A stretch of DNA of 28,730 bases from contig JAEYOQ010000035.1 of NCBI GenBank assembly GCA_023411555.1, forward strand, positions 1 through 28,730, given 5' to 3'. Every line of letters starts with the position of its first letter. Position 1 is the first letter of the stretch. The notes under the pieces are model-generated. The model was not told where the DNA came from. It worked only from the letters and a program-made list of their open reading frames with translations, and ran no database searches. The position numbers were made by a program, and so were the translations under genes. The DNA comes from Bacillota bacterium (lineage in GTDB: Bacteria > Bacillota > Clostridia > Lachnospirales > Lachnospiraceae). Below are positions 7,980 through 15,736 of this stretch, one piece after another.

Positions 7980-8175
7980 GTGTGAAGGAAAAGCGTCTTC
8001 ACACGGGAAGAACTGCGAAGTTCGTTCATTGGAGCGAACTCCTTGTTCTTCCGGTTTGTAGGGACACTTCACTAAGAGAATGCAAGTTTGTGCCTGCGTC
8101 ATCAAAGTGCGAAAAACGCACTTGGCACAAACTAGCACAACAAGCTCTTTCATTGGAGCTTAAAAGATTTTTAAG
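7980..8175. repeat. Multi-hairpin intergenic element
   Basis: Nearly every base lies in a stem. Hairpin 1 pairs 7980-7987 with 7997-8004 (GTGTGAAG). Hairpin 2 pairs 8006-8013 with 8045-8052 (GGAAGAAC) and, inside it, 8019-8024 with 8035-8040. Hairpin 3 pairs 8085-8094 with 8124-8133 (AGTTTGTGCC) and, inside it, 8105-8111 with 8117-8123. Hairpin 4 pairs 8142-8147 with 8156-8161. Hairpin 5 pairs 8159-8165 with 8169-8175. TTCATTGGAGC occurs at 8025-8035 and 8149-8159. All stems are perfect. There is no terminal T-run typical of a terminator. It may be a dispersed repeat (MITE/REP-like) or a structured RNA. An overlapping plus frame is not credible as a protein. Confidence 0.6.
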
Positions 8176-8195
8176 AAATAAATGGTAATTAAAGC

Positions 8196-8224
8196 TTTCT
8201 TAATACGGGATTTTCGCTTATACT
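8196..8224 (+). promoter_or_regulatory. Possible promoter of the glycosylation locus
   Basis: TTTCTT (8196-8201), 17-base spacer, TATACT (8219-8224), 70 bases before the first glycosyltransferase start. The -35 is weak. Confidence 0.4.
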
Positions 8225-8294
8225 AATAGGTGCATAATTTTATCGACATTTAAATAGAATATCCTTTTATTGTTCACATATAAAGAGGTAAGGC

Positions 8295-9272
8295 ATGGAG
8301 AAGATGGAGAAGGTCATAAATCAGAAACGGACAGAGCAGAGTAAGCTGTCTGTTGTAATTCCTGTTTATCAGGAGGAAAGTCATATACGAAGTTCCATTG
8401 CGGTCATAGAGAAGGTCTTAGTGGACAATCAGATTCCTTATGAATTTGTTCTCGTTGATGATGGCTCGAGGGATAATACCTGGTGGGAGCTTAAGAATAT
8501 GGCTGAAGCCAATGAGAATATCAATGCACTGCGCTTAAGCCGTAATTTTGGCAAGGAATCTGCCATTTGTGCCGGTCTTGAGTTTGCTGGCGGAGATATG
8601 ATTCTTGTGATGGATAGTGATCTTCAGCATCCCCCCTCATTAATTCCCGAGATGGTCAGAGCCTGGAGGGAAGAGGGATACGATGTAGTAGAAGGAATAA
8701 AAAGCTCCAGAGGAAAAGAAAATTTTCTCTATAAGATTTGTGCGAAGTTTTTCTACTATATTATCTATCGAACGTCAGAGATTAATCTAGGAAAGGCCTC
8801 TGATTTTAAATTGATGGACCGCAAGGTCGTGGAAGCATGGAAGGAGATGCCGGAGAGAGCAATTTTCTTTCGTGGTATGTCTGCCTGGCTTGGTTTCGAG
8901 CGGAAGCAGATCAGCTTTGATGTAGCCGACAGGGTCAATGGCAAAACAAAATGGTCCATCTTAAGACTAATGAGACTTGCTGTCAATGCGATTACCTCGT
9001 ATACCTCGGTGCCCCTGCATTGTATCACAGTACTCGGGATATTGATGTTTATCGGGGCAATTATACTGGGAGCACAGACACTATATATGTATTTTTCACA
9101 TAAAGCACTGAGTGGCTTTACGACTGTAATATTATTACAGCTGATTATAGGAAGCTCAATCATGATCAGCCTAGGCATGATTGGCATCTATCTAACCAAG
9201 ATATATAAAGAGGTTAAGTCAAGACCAAGATATTTGGTTTCAAGCAGTATCAAAGGTGGTGAGAAGAAATGA
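8295..9272 (+). CDS. Family 2 glycosyltransferase, GtrB/DPM1-like with C-terminal membrane helices
   Basis: 325 aa. GT-A fold with KLSVVIPVYQEESH, VDDGSRD (nucleotide-binding DDGS at 55-58) and DSDLQHP (metal-binding DSD at 107-109). Two C-terminal membrane helices (about 243-265 and 276-300) precede a basic tail. This is the layout of enzymes such as GtrB, ArnC and CsbB, which move a sugar from a nucleotide donor to undecaprenyl phosphate on the inner face of the membrane. The product would be a lipid-linked donor for an outer-face GT-C enzyme. The next gene overlaps it by 4 bases (ATGA), and that gene encodes a GT-C-like protein, so the two probably act as a pair. AAGAGG precedes the ATG. 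An alternative ATG lies at 8304. The sugar is not predictable. Confidence 0.9.
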   Translation: MEKMEKVINQKRTEQSKLSVVIPVYQEESHIRSSIAVIEKVLVDNQIPYEFVLVDDGSRDNTWWELKNMAEANENINALRLSRNFGKESAICAGLEFAGGDMILVMDSDLQHPPSLIPEMVRAWREEGYDVVEGIKSSRGKENFLYKICAKFFYYIIYRTSEINLGKASDFKLMDRKVVEAWKEMPERAIFFRGMSAWLGFERKQISFDVADRVNGKTKWSILRLMRLAVNAITSYTSVPLHCITVLGILMFIGAIILGAQTLYMYFSHKALSGFTTVILLQLIIGSSIMISLGMIGIYLTKIYKEVKSRPRYLVSSSIKGGEKK

Positions 9273-11350
9273 TAGGTCTACTCTTCATCCTAATTTCCTT
9301 CGGCTTGGGCTGGGCTATCTGTAGCCTTGCATTTCCGAAGTTAGATCAAATTGTTGAGAGAGATTATCTTAAGAGGAGAATATCCGTCAGTCCTTATATT
9401 CTTTTATTTCCAGCTTGGTATATGACGGGAACCTTAGCTCTGACTTGGACAACCTATCTCATTGCTTATCTGAGCAGAGGTGCAGAGGAGCCGTTGTATT
9501 ATGGCAATCTGATCGCAATGCCACTTGGACTGATTATCATAGCAGTTATATTGATATTTAGAAGGCGGAATGCTTCCATAGGTAGCACACCCCTTCTTAG
9601 TAAGAATAAAAAGACAATCACCCTTGAACTGTGTTTGCTGGTTGCCATTGCGATACTGGCAAATGTTTTGATGTGGTTTACCTTCTATGTAAGTGGTGAT
9701 AATTTATATATCGGAGTATCCGTATTCAGCGACTTCTCACCTCATATCGGAATGATACGATCCTTCTCCTATGGTAATAATTTTCCGACAACCTATCCAC
9801 ATTATGCAGGAGAGGATATCAAATACCATTTTATGTTTCAGTTCCTTGCAGGTAATCTGGAATATCTAGGTCTCAGAATTGATTATGCCTTTAACCTGCC
9901 AAGTGTCCTGAGCTTTATGAGTGCATTTATGCTGCTTTATCTGTTAGCAGTGAAAATAACCGGAAAGCTTGGAGCTGGTGTTCTTGCATGCATGTTCTTT
10001 GCCTTTCGAAGCTCCAAAACCTTATTTACCTACTTGGCAGAGCTTCCTGTGGGGACAAGCATGTGGAAGACTTTATGGGAGAATACTAATTTTATCAGTA
10101 GTACGCCCAATGAGGACTGGGGCTTATGGAACCTAAATGTATACTGCAACCAACGACATTTGGCCTTTGGCTTGACAGCTATGTTCTTTGTTCTGCTTCT
10201 GTTCCTTCCACATCTATATGACATGTTTGAGGACATCAAGAACTATCATATGGAGATACGGGGGCATAAGGGAAGGAATGGTAGTAGGAATTCTCTTCAG
10301 AAGCTGGCTGGCTGCTTTCGGGTTATATTTTTTACCAAGCAAGGCTGGGAGATAAGGGACTTAAGGACTGCCATAGGAGCAGGGCTGGTACTGGGAAGCC
10401 TATCCTTCTTCCATGGGGCAGCAGTGATTGGAATATTAATCATATTATTTATTATGGCGGTTCTATCCAAAAGGAGGCTTGAGTATGTAATCATGGCTAT
10501 CCTTGCGGTAACCTTATCCGTACTACAGACTAAATTTTTTATCCATGGGTCGGCAGTCGCAACACAATTCCTATTTGGGTTTATTGCTGAGAACAAGACC
10601 TTGTTTGGAGCCTTATCCTATGTAGAGCGATTATGTGGTATTCTCCCTTGGGTATTGCTGGCGTCACTTTGTCTGGAAAAGGGAGCAAACCGATATCTGT
10701 TACTAGCCTTTGTGGCACCGTTTGTATTTGCTTTTACTGTTTCTTTAACTGTAGATGTGACCGTGAATCATAAATACATTATGATGAGTTGTATTTTACT
10801 TGGTATCTTTGCAGCATCCCTTGTTATAAAGCTTTTTGAACGAAGGGAATGGTTAGCAGGTGCTGTAGGCATGATACTCATAATTATATTAACCGCTACA
10901 GGGCTCTATGATTTTAAGACAGTTCTGCATAAGAATACCTCGAATATGGCTATTGTGCTTGATTTGAAGCATGAATTGACCGCATGGATTGATAAGAATA
11001 GCAGATCACAGGATATCTTCCTGACCTCAAATTATTCGATTAATCAGGTTGTTCTCGGTGGTGCGATGCTATATGAAGGCTGGCCTTATTATCCTTGGTC
11101 TGCAGGCTATGATACCAATTATCGCACCGAACAGGTAAAGCTGATGTATGAGGCGGACACACCGGTTGAACTTAATGATTTGGTAAAGAAGAATAATATT
11201 CGGTATATTATTATCGATCATGACAATCGAAGTACGCAAGACTATATTGTCAACGAAGCTAATATAAGCAATTCCTTCGAATGTGTCTATACGATAGGGG
11301 AAGATGAGTGGAAAACCTCTATCTATGATACGCAAAGACCTATTTTTTAG
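9269..11350 (+). CDS. Large polytopic membrane protein, probable GT-C glycosyltransferase
   Basis: 693 aa with roughly eleven to thirteen hydrophobic segments and a soluble C-terminal domain (about 570-693). The first long loop holds FSDFSPHIGMIRSF (D155, H159, R164), then YPHYAGEDIKYHF (Y186, H187). An Asp in the first external loop is typical of GT-C enzymes such as PMT/ArnT and YfhO. A similar D-x8-R spacing with a following Y-rich motif exists in the DUF2298 protein of this locus. The C-terminal domain ends LVKKNNIRYIIIDHDN, also matched there. It is translationally coupled to the upstream GT2. Likely role: transferring a sugar from a polyprenyl phosphate donor to an envelope acceptor. 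I could not assign a named family, so function is inference. Confidence 0.8.
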   Translation: MIGLLFILISFGLGWAICSLAFPKLDQIVERDYLKRRISVSPYILLFPAWYMTGTLALTWTTYLIAYLSRGAEEPLYYGNLIAMPLGLIIIAVILIFRRRNASIGSTPLLSKNKKTITLELCLLVAIAILANVLMWFTFYVSGDNLYIGVSVFSDFSPHIGMIRSFSYGNNFPTTYPHYAGEDIKYHFMFQFLAGNLEYLGLRIDYAFNLPSVLSFMSAFMLLYLLAVKITGKLGAGVLACMFFAFRSSKTLFTYLAELPVGTSMWKTLWENTNFISSTPNEDWGLWNLNVYCNQRHLAFGLTAMFFVLLLFLPHLYDMFEDIKNYHMEIRGHKGRNGSRNSLQKLAGCFRVIFFTKQGWEIRDLRTAIGAGLVLGSLSFFHGAAVIGILIILFIMAVLSKRRLEYVIMAILAVTLSVLQTKFFIHGSAVATQFLFGFIAENKTLFGALSYVERLCGILPWVLLASLCLEKGANRYLLLAFVAPFVFAFTVSLTVDVTVNHKYIMMSCILLGIFAASLVIKLFERREWLAGAVGMILIIILTATGLYDFKTVLHKNTSNMAIVLDLKHELTAWIDKNSRSQDIFLTSNYSINQVVLGGAMLYEGWPYYPWSAGYDTNYRTEQVKLMYEADTPVELNDLVKKNNIRYIIIDHDNRSTQDYIVNEANISNSFECVYTIGEDEWKTSIYDTQRPIF

Positions 11351-11371
11351 TGAACATGATATTATATTGTA

Positions 11372-11400
11372 CTGCCACCCAAATCACGGGTTTATGGCAG
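11372..11400 (+). other. Hairpin ahead of glf
   Basis: CTGCCA (11372-11377) pairs with TGGCAG (11395-11400), with an inner CCC/GGG pairing and a TTTA bulge. It lies directly before the TGGAGGG of glf, so it might insulate or modulate translation. No T-run, so it is not a terminator. Confidence 0.35.
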
Positions 11401-11414
11401 AATGGAGGGCTAAA

Positions 11415-12509
11415 ATGAATTATAAGTATGTAATCGTGGGTGCAGGCTTAGCAGGTTTAACCATAGCGGAGCGCATCGCAAATGAAATGGATGAGAAGGT
11501 TCTGGTGATTGAGAAGAGAAATCACATAGGAGGAAACGTTTATGACTCCTATAATGAAGAGGGAATCCTTGTACACAACTATGGGCCTCACATCTTTCAT
11601 ACCAATGACAAGGAGGTATACGAATATCTATCACGCTTCACTAAATGGAATGACTTTTGGCACAGGGTCCTCACTTATGTGGACGGTAATTTGGTGCCGA
11701 TGCCGATTACCGTAGAGACGATAAATAAGCTGTATAATTTAAATCTGGATTGCTCCCAGGTAGAGGATTTTCTGAAGAAGCAGGCGGTAGATATCGAGGA
11801 AGTCAAGACCAGTAAGGATGTAGCCTTAAGTAAGGTTGGACGGGATATCTATGAGAAAATATTTGAGAACTATACGAAGAAACAGTGGGGAATTGATCCG
11901 GCTGAGCTGGATACTTCCGTGATCTCACGAATTCCTATCCGCTTAAATCGTGATACCAGATATTTTGCTGATCGCTATCAAGGAATGCCCTCCAGAGGCT
12001 ATACCAAGCTATGTGAGAAGATGATTGCAAATAAGAATATTAAGCTGCTACTGAATACGGATTATAGAGAGGTTATCAATGATATCACCTATGACATGCT
12101 GATCTATACTGGGGCTACGGATGAATTCTATAATTATAAGCATGGCAGATTATCCTACCGGAGCATGAAATTTGTCTTTGAAACCTATGACAAGGACAAG
12201 TTCCAGGAGGCTCCTGTTGTTAATTATCCCAATGATTATGATTATACCAGAATAACAGAATATAAGCAGTTAACCTGGCAGCAGCACAGGAAGACCACAA
12301 TCTGTAAGGAGTTTCCTACTTCTGAGGGTGAGCCTTACTATCCTTTCCCGACTAAGGAATGCAAGGCCCAATATGCACTTTATCAGGAGGATATGAAGCA
12401 GGAGGATAAGGTGATATTTATAGGACGACTGGCAGAGTATCGTTATTATAATATGGATGGTGTAGTGCGCAGAGCTTTAGACCTCTTCGAGAGTAGAATT
12501 AAGAGATAG
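11415..12509 (+). CDS. glf: UDP-galactopyranose mutase
   Basis: 364 aa, the family's normal length. It is a flavoenzyme converting UDP-galactopyranose to UDP-galactofuranose, the donor for Galf-containing surface glycans. FAD-binding GAGLAG is at 9-14, followed by VIEKRNHIGGNVYDS and YGPHIFHTND. The substrate region has NRDTRYFADRYQGMPSRGYT and the C-terminal FAD contact GRLAEYRYYNMD. Start ATG 11415 lies 5 bases after TGGAGGG. The open frame extends upstream to 11304 but that part overlaps the previous gene and has no homology to the family. It sits between two GT2/GT-C pairs, which suggests that galactofuranose enters the glycan made by this locus. It has no membrane segment and acts in the cytosol. 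Confidence 0.96.
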   Translation: MNYKYVIVGAGLAGLTIAERIANEMDEKVLVIEKRNHIGGNVYDSYNEEGILVHNYGPHIFHTNDKEVYEYLSRFTKWNDFWHRVLTYVDGNLVPMPITVETINKLYNLNLDCSQVEDFLKKQAVDIEEVKTSKDVALSKVGRDIYEKIFENYTKKQWGIDPAELDTSVISRIPIRLNRDTRYFADRYQGMPSRGYTKLCEKMIANKNIKLLLNTDYREVINDITYDMLIYTGATDEFYNYKHGRLSYRSMKFVFETYDKDKFQEAPVVNYPNDYDYTRITEYKQLTWQQHRKTTICKEFPTSEGEPYYPFPTKECKAQYALYQEDMKQEDKVIFIGRLAEYRYYNMDGVVRRALDLFESRIKR

Positions 12510-12620
12510 TTTCCGTGTAGACAAGTAATATCATAACATTGAGATACAACAATGATTAGAAGCTGGAATATCTGCGTGTTATATGAACTTGTAGATAAAG
12601 AGGCTGATGGAGGGGCGAAG

Positions 12621-13325
12621 GTGGATAAGCTATTTATTATTATTCCTGCTTATAATGAGGAAGCAAATATTGATAAGGTAATTAAGGATTGGTACCCGGT
12701 TGTAGAAAAAATCGGCAATGGCAGCAGGCTGGTGATTATTGATGATGGCAGCAAGGATAAGACTTATTCCATTATGCAGCAGTATGCTAAGGAACTTCCA
12801 GCTTTTGAGCCGATTACGAAACCAAACGGCGGACATGGAGCAACAGTGCTCTACGGCTATCATTATGCGATTAATGCCGGAGCTGATTATGTTTTTCAGA
12901 CAGATTCGGACGGGCAGACCTTACCAGAGGAATTCTGGCCCTTCTGGGAGCATAGGAGTGCTTATGATATGGTGATTGGACATAGAAAGGGGAGACAGGA
13001 TGGTTTCTCTAGAGTCTTTGTTACTAAAACCCTGAAATTTGTCCTATGGCTTTGCTTTCATGTAGGGATTACCGATGCCAATACTCCATTTCGATTAATG
13101 AAAGCGGCGACCCTCAAGAAGGAGTTGAAGCAGATTCCTGAGAATTTTAATTTATCCAATGTTATGATATCTGTGCTATATGCACGTAAAAAGCATTCGG
13201 TGAAATATCTGCCGGTAACCTTTCGCCCCAGACAGGGCGGTGTTAATTCCATCAATATGAAGAAGATTATCCGAATCGGTAAACAAGCTTTTATTGACTT
13301 TAGAAGAATTAATAAGAATCTATAA
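12621..13325 (+). CDS. Family 2 glycosyltransferase, short DPM1-like
   Basis: 234 aa from the GTG at 12621. KLFIIIPAYNEEANI opens the GT-A domain. DDGS is at 41-44 and DSDGQ (DSD at 95-97) supplies the metal ligands. NTPFRLMKA and RPRQGGVNSI follow. Unlike the first GT2 of the locus it lacks the two C-terminal membrane helices, as in short dolichol- or polyprenyl-phosphate mannose synthases. It probably charges polyprenyl phosphate with a sugar for the DUF2298 protein encoded 20 bases downstream. The start choice rests on TGGAGGGG 5 bases before the GTG. An in-frame ATG at 12552 has no ribosome binding site and would add residues not typical of the family. Confidence 0.88.
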   Translation: MDKLFIIIPAYNEEANIDKVIKDWYPVVEKIGNGSRLVIIDDGSKDKTYSIMQQYAKELPAFEPITKPNGGHGATVLYGYHYAINAGADYVFQTDSDGQTLPEEFWPFWEHRSAYDMVIGHRKGRQDGFSRVFVTKTLKFVLWLCFHVGITDANTPFRLMKAATLKKELKQIPENFNLSNVMISVLYARKKHSVKYLPVTFRPRQGGVNSINMKKIIRIGKQAFIDFRRINKNL

Positions 13326-13345
13326 ACTTAGAAGGAAGTAAGATC

Positions 13346-15661
13346 ATGAAGAAGATAGTTTATTCAATGATAGCAATCGTGCTTTTGTTTCTGGGAAAGT
13401 GGATGCTACAGGGAGACTATGTACCCTTCCTGCAATGGTGGGCAGCCGTTGCAGGAATCGGAATTATTTTTATTCCTCTAACTACAATATTATTTGCCAA
13501 CTTTCATGATAAGGGTTACTTATTTTCAAAGGCAATCGGAATTGCAGTTACGGGATACTTAATGTGGCTTTTTTCTTCCCTTCATTTGATGAAATTCACC
13601 ACAGTTTCCAGCATGGTCTGTGTCGGAATCAGTTTAGCATTGAATGTTGGCCTGCTTCTATGGCAAAGGAATAGAAGAGCTTTACCGATGAATGGTAGAG
13701 ACATCTTTCGTGGTGGAGGAGTGTTTGATACTATAGTAGTCGAGGAGTTGATGTTCTTTGCCGTATTTTTGCTCTTCACATATATTCGTTGCTTTAAACC
13801 AGAGGCCTATGGAACAGAAAAATTTATGGATTACGGTTTTATGACCAGTATGATGCGTAGCGATTATATGCCGCCTCAGGATTTCTGGTTCTCTGGTACC
13901 AATTTGAATTATTATTATGTTGGACAATATATGGCAGTATATCTTACGAGAATTTCCTTTGTCGAGGTATCTGATGCCTATAATCTTATGCTGATGATGG
14001 TTGGAGCCTTTGCTGTAGTTCTGCCTTATTCTATTATTTATAATGTAACACAACGGTATCTTGTGAAGCAGGAGAAGCAAAGGACCTATCTGCCTGCCCT
14101 GAGTGGTGTTTTGGCCGGAGCAGGGGTCTGTATAGCGGGTAATATGCATTATCCCACCTTTCAGTGGTTGGAGCCTATCGTAAGGAAGTTCTTTGGGATG
14201 GAGGCGAATGATGAGAAATATTGGTTCCCGGATGCAACCAGATTCATTGGGTATCATCCAGAGACCACAGATAAGACGATTCATGAGTTTCCTGCTTACT
14301 CCTTTGTGCTTGGTGATTTGCATGCACATGTGATTAACATATTTTTTGTACTTACAGTCCTTGGGTTATTGTTCGCATGGTTGACCGGAAGAGACGATAT
14401 TAAGGACAAGGAGCCAACCGTACTTAGGGAGGTCTTTCATCCGGCAATCATAATGATTACATTTTTTATTGGATTATTTCATACAACCAATTTCTGGGAT
14501 TATCCTATATATTTTGTAGTTTCGGGTGGAATCATTCTATTTTCCAATCTTGTTGTATATAATTTTAAAAGCAAGGCAATATGGTTGACAGGCTTACAGG
14601 GAATCTTTGTGTTTGGAGCCTCATCTTTGGTCTGTCTGCCCTTTACCTTAAGCTTTGATAAGATTTCAACCAACATCTGTCTTGCGAGTGCTCATACCCC
14701 GATCAATCAATTGATTATCTTATGGGGGTTACCGGTTTTTGTTGTAGCCGGATTTATTGGCTCCCTGATTTCGAATTATCGAAGGGACGGGAATAGTAGG
14801 GGGGTTGAGAAAGAGAAGGAACCAGAAAGTAATGATGCCAAGGTTGAGCATAAAAAGAGACAACCTGTCCTCTTTTATTTTTTAGCTAACTTGAAGCCGT
14901 CCGATCTCTATATATTAGTACTTGGCTTATGTGCGATTGGTCTCATTCTGTTACCGGAGCTTATCTATGTGGAGGACATCTATTCCGGTGATTATAAGAG
15001 GGCCAATACTATGTTTAAGCTTACCTACCAAGCTTTTATTATGTTTGGCTTATGCTTTGGTTATATCCTATTAAGACTATTATGCTATGGGAGGACCCGT
15101 CGACAAAGAAGGTTAGCAGGGATCGGAATGGTGTTATTTTTGATATCGGTAACCTATTGTCAGAATGCAGTCAATTCCTGGTATGGTAATATATTTAACC
15201 GGTCCGGTTATAAAGGTTTGGATGCTGCTGCATTTATGGCAACTACCATGAAGGATGATGCCCTGGCAACGGATTGGCTGAATCAGAATGTACCGGGTAC
15301 TCAGGTTGTACTGGAGGCTAACGGGGATAGTTATTCCGATTATCAAAGAGTATCGGTGATAACAGGCTTGCCAACTCCTCTTGGCTGGCGTACTCATGAG
15401 TGGCTCTGGAAGGGTGACCCCTCTTTGCTGGATGCCCGTGCTACGGATATTGAGACTATCTATACCTCCTTTAATGAGCCGGAGGTGCTGGCACTAATCG
15501 ATAAATACCATATATCTTATATCTATGTAGGTAGACTGGAGTTAGAAAAGTATGATACAATAAATCATGAACTAATTAAGAGGCTTGGAACAGTAGTGTT
15601 TTCCAGCCCGGCTACACAGGATAAAGCCTATGAGACTTATATTGTCCATTTAAATTACTAG
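13346..15661 (+). CDS. DUF2298 (YYY-motif) polytopic membrane protein, probable GT-C glycosyltransferase
   Basis: 771 aa with about twelve or more membrane segments. The first large loop carries KFMDYGFMTSMMRSD (D162, R171), MPPQDFWFSG and NLNYYYVGQY (186-195), the YYY motif that names the Chlor_Arch_YYY/DUF2298 family known mainly from Archaea and Chloroflexi. GDLHAHVINIFF follows. A charged cytosolic insert (about 480-505, rich in Lys/Glu/Arg) breaks the second half. The C-terminal soluble part ends LIDKYHISYIYVGRLE. Family function is not experimentally established to my knowledge. Topology and the loop aspartate suggest a GT-C enzyme. AAGGAAG precedes the ATG by 7 bases. It follows a GT2 gene by 20 bases, which suggests donor and acceptor partnership. 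Confidence 0.85.
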   Translation: MKKIVYSMIAIVLLFLGKWMLQGDYVPFLQWWAAVAGIGIIFIPLTTILFANFHDKGYLFSKAIGIAVTGYLMWLFSSLHLMKFTTVSSMVCVGISLALNVGLLLWQRNRRALPMNGRDIFRGGGVFDTIVVEELMFFAVFLLFTYIRCFKPEAYGTEKFMDYGFMTSMMRSDYMPPQDFWFSGTNLNYYYVGQYMAVYLTRISFVEVSDAYNLMLMMVGAFAVVLPYSIIYNVTQRYLVKQEKQRTYLPALSGVLAGAGVCIAGNMHYPTFQWLEPIVRKFFGMEANDEKYWFPDATRFIGYHPETTDKTIHEFPAYSFVLGDLHAHVINIFFVLTVLGLLFAWLTGRDDIKDKEPTVLREVFHPAIIMITFFIGLFHTTNFWDYPIYFVVSGGIILFSNLVVYNFKSKAIWLTGLQGIFVFGASSLVCLPFTLSFDKISTNICLASAHTPINQLIILWGLPVFVVAGFIGSLISNYRRDGNSRGVEKEKEPESNDAKVEHKKRQPVLFYFLANLKPSDLYILVLGLCAIGLILLPELIYVEDIYSGDYKRANTMFKLTYQAFIMFGLCFGYILLRLLCYGRTRRQRRLAGIGMVLFLISVTYCQNAVNSWYGNIFNRSGYKGLDAAAFMATTMKDDALATDWLNQNVPGTQVVLEANGDSYSDYQRVSVITGLPTPLGWRTHEWLWKGDPSLLDARATDIETIYTSFNEPEVLALIDKYHISYIYVGRLELEKYDTINHELIKRLGTVVFSSPATQDKAYETYIVHLNY

Positions 15662-15736
15662 TTGAGAGCTGTTCGTTACTCCATGAATAGCTGATATTCA
15701 TAAGAGATTAGGTAATAAGTTTTAAGGAGTGTTATA

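Noticed and set aside
7895..8188. Plus-strand open frame of 97 codons over the recG end and hairpin element
   Set aside because: It overlaps the recG 3' end in another frame and then runs through hairpin DNA, with no ribosome binding site and no recognisable protein content.
11304..11414. N-terminal extension of glf
   Set aside because: Overlaps the end of the previous gene, is not similar to the family, and the FAD motif begins properly from the ATG at 11415 with TGGAGGG.
13682..14329. 215-codon minus-strand frame inside the DUF2298 gene
   Set aside because: Antisense shadow of a recognised gene, with Ile/His-rich composition and no ribosome binding site.
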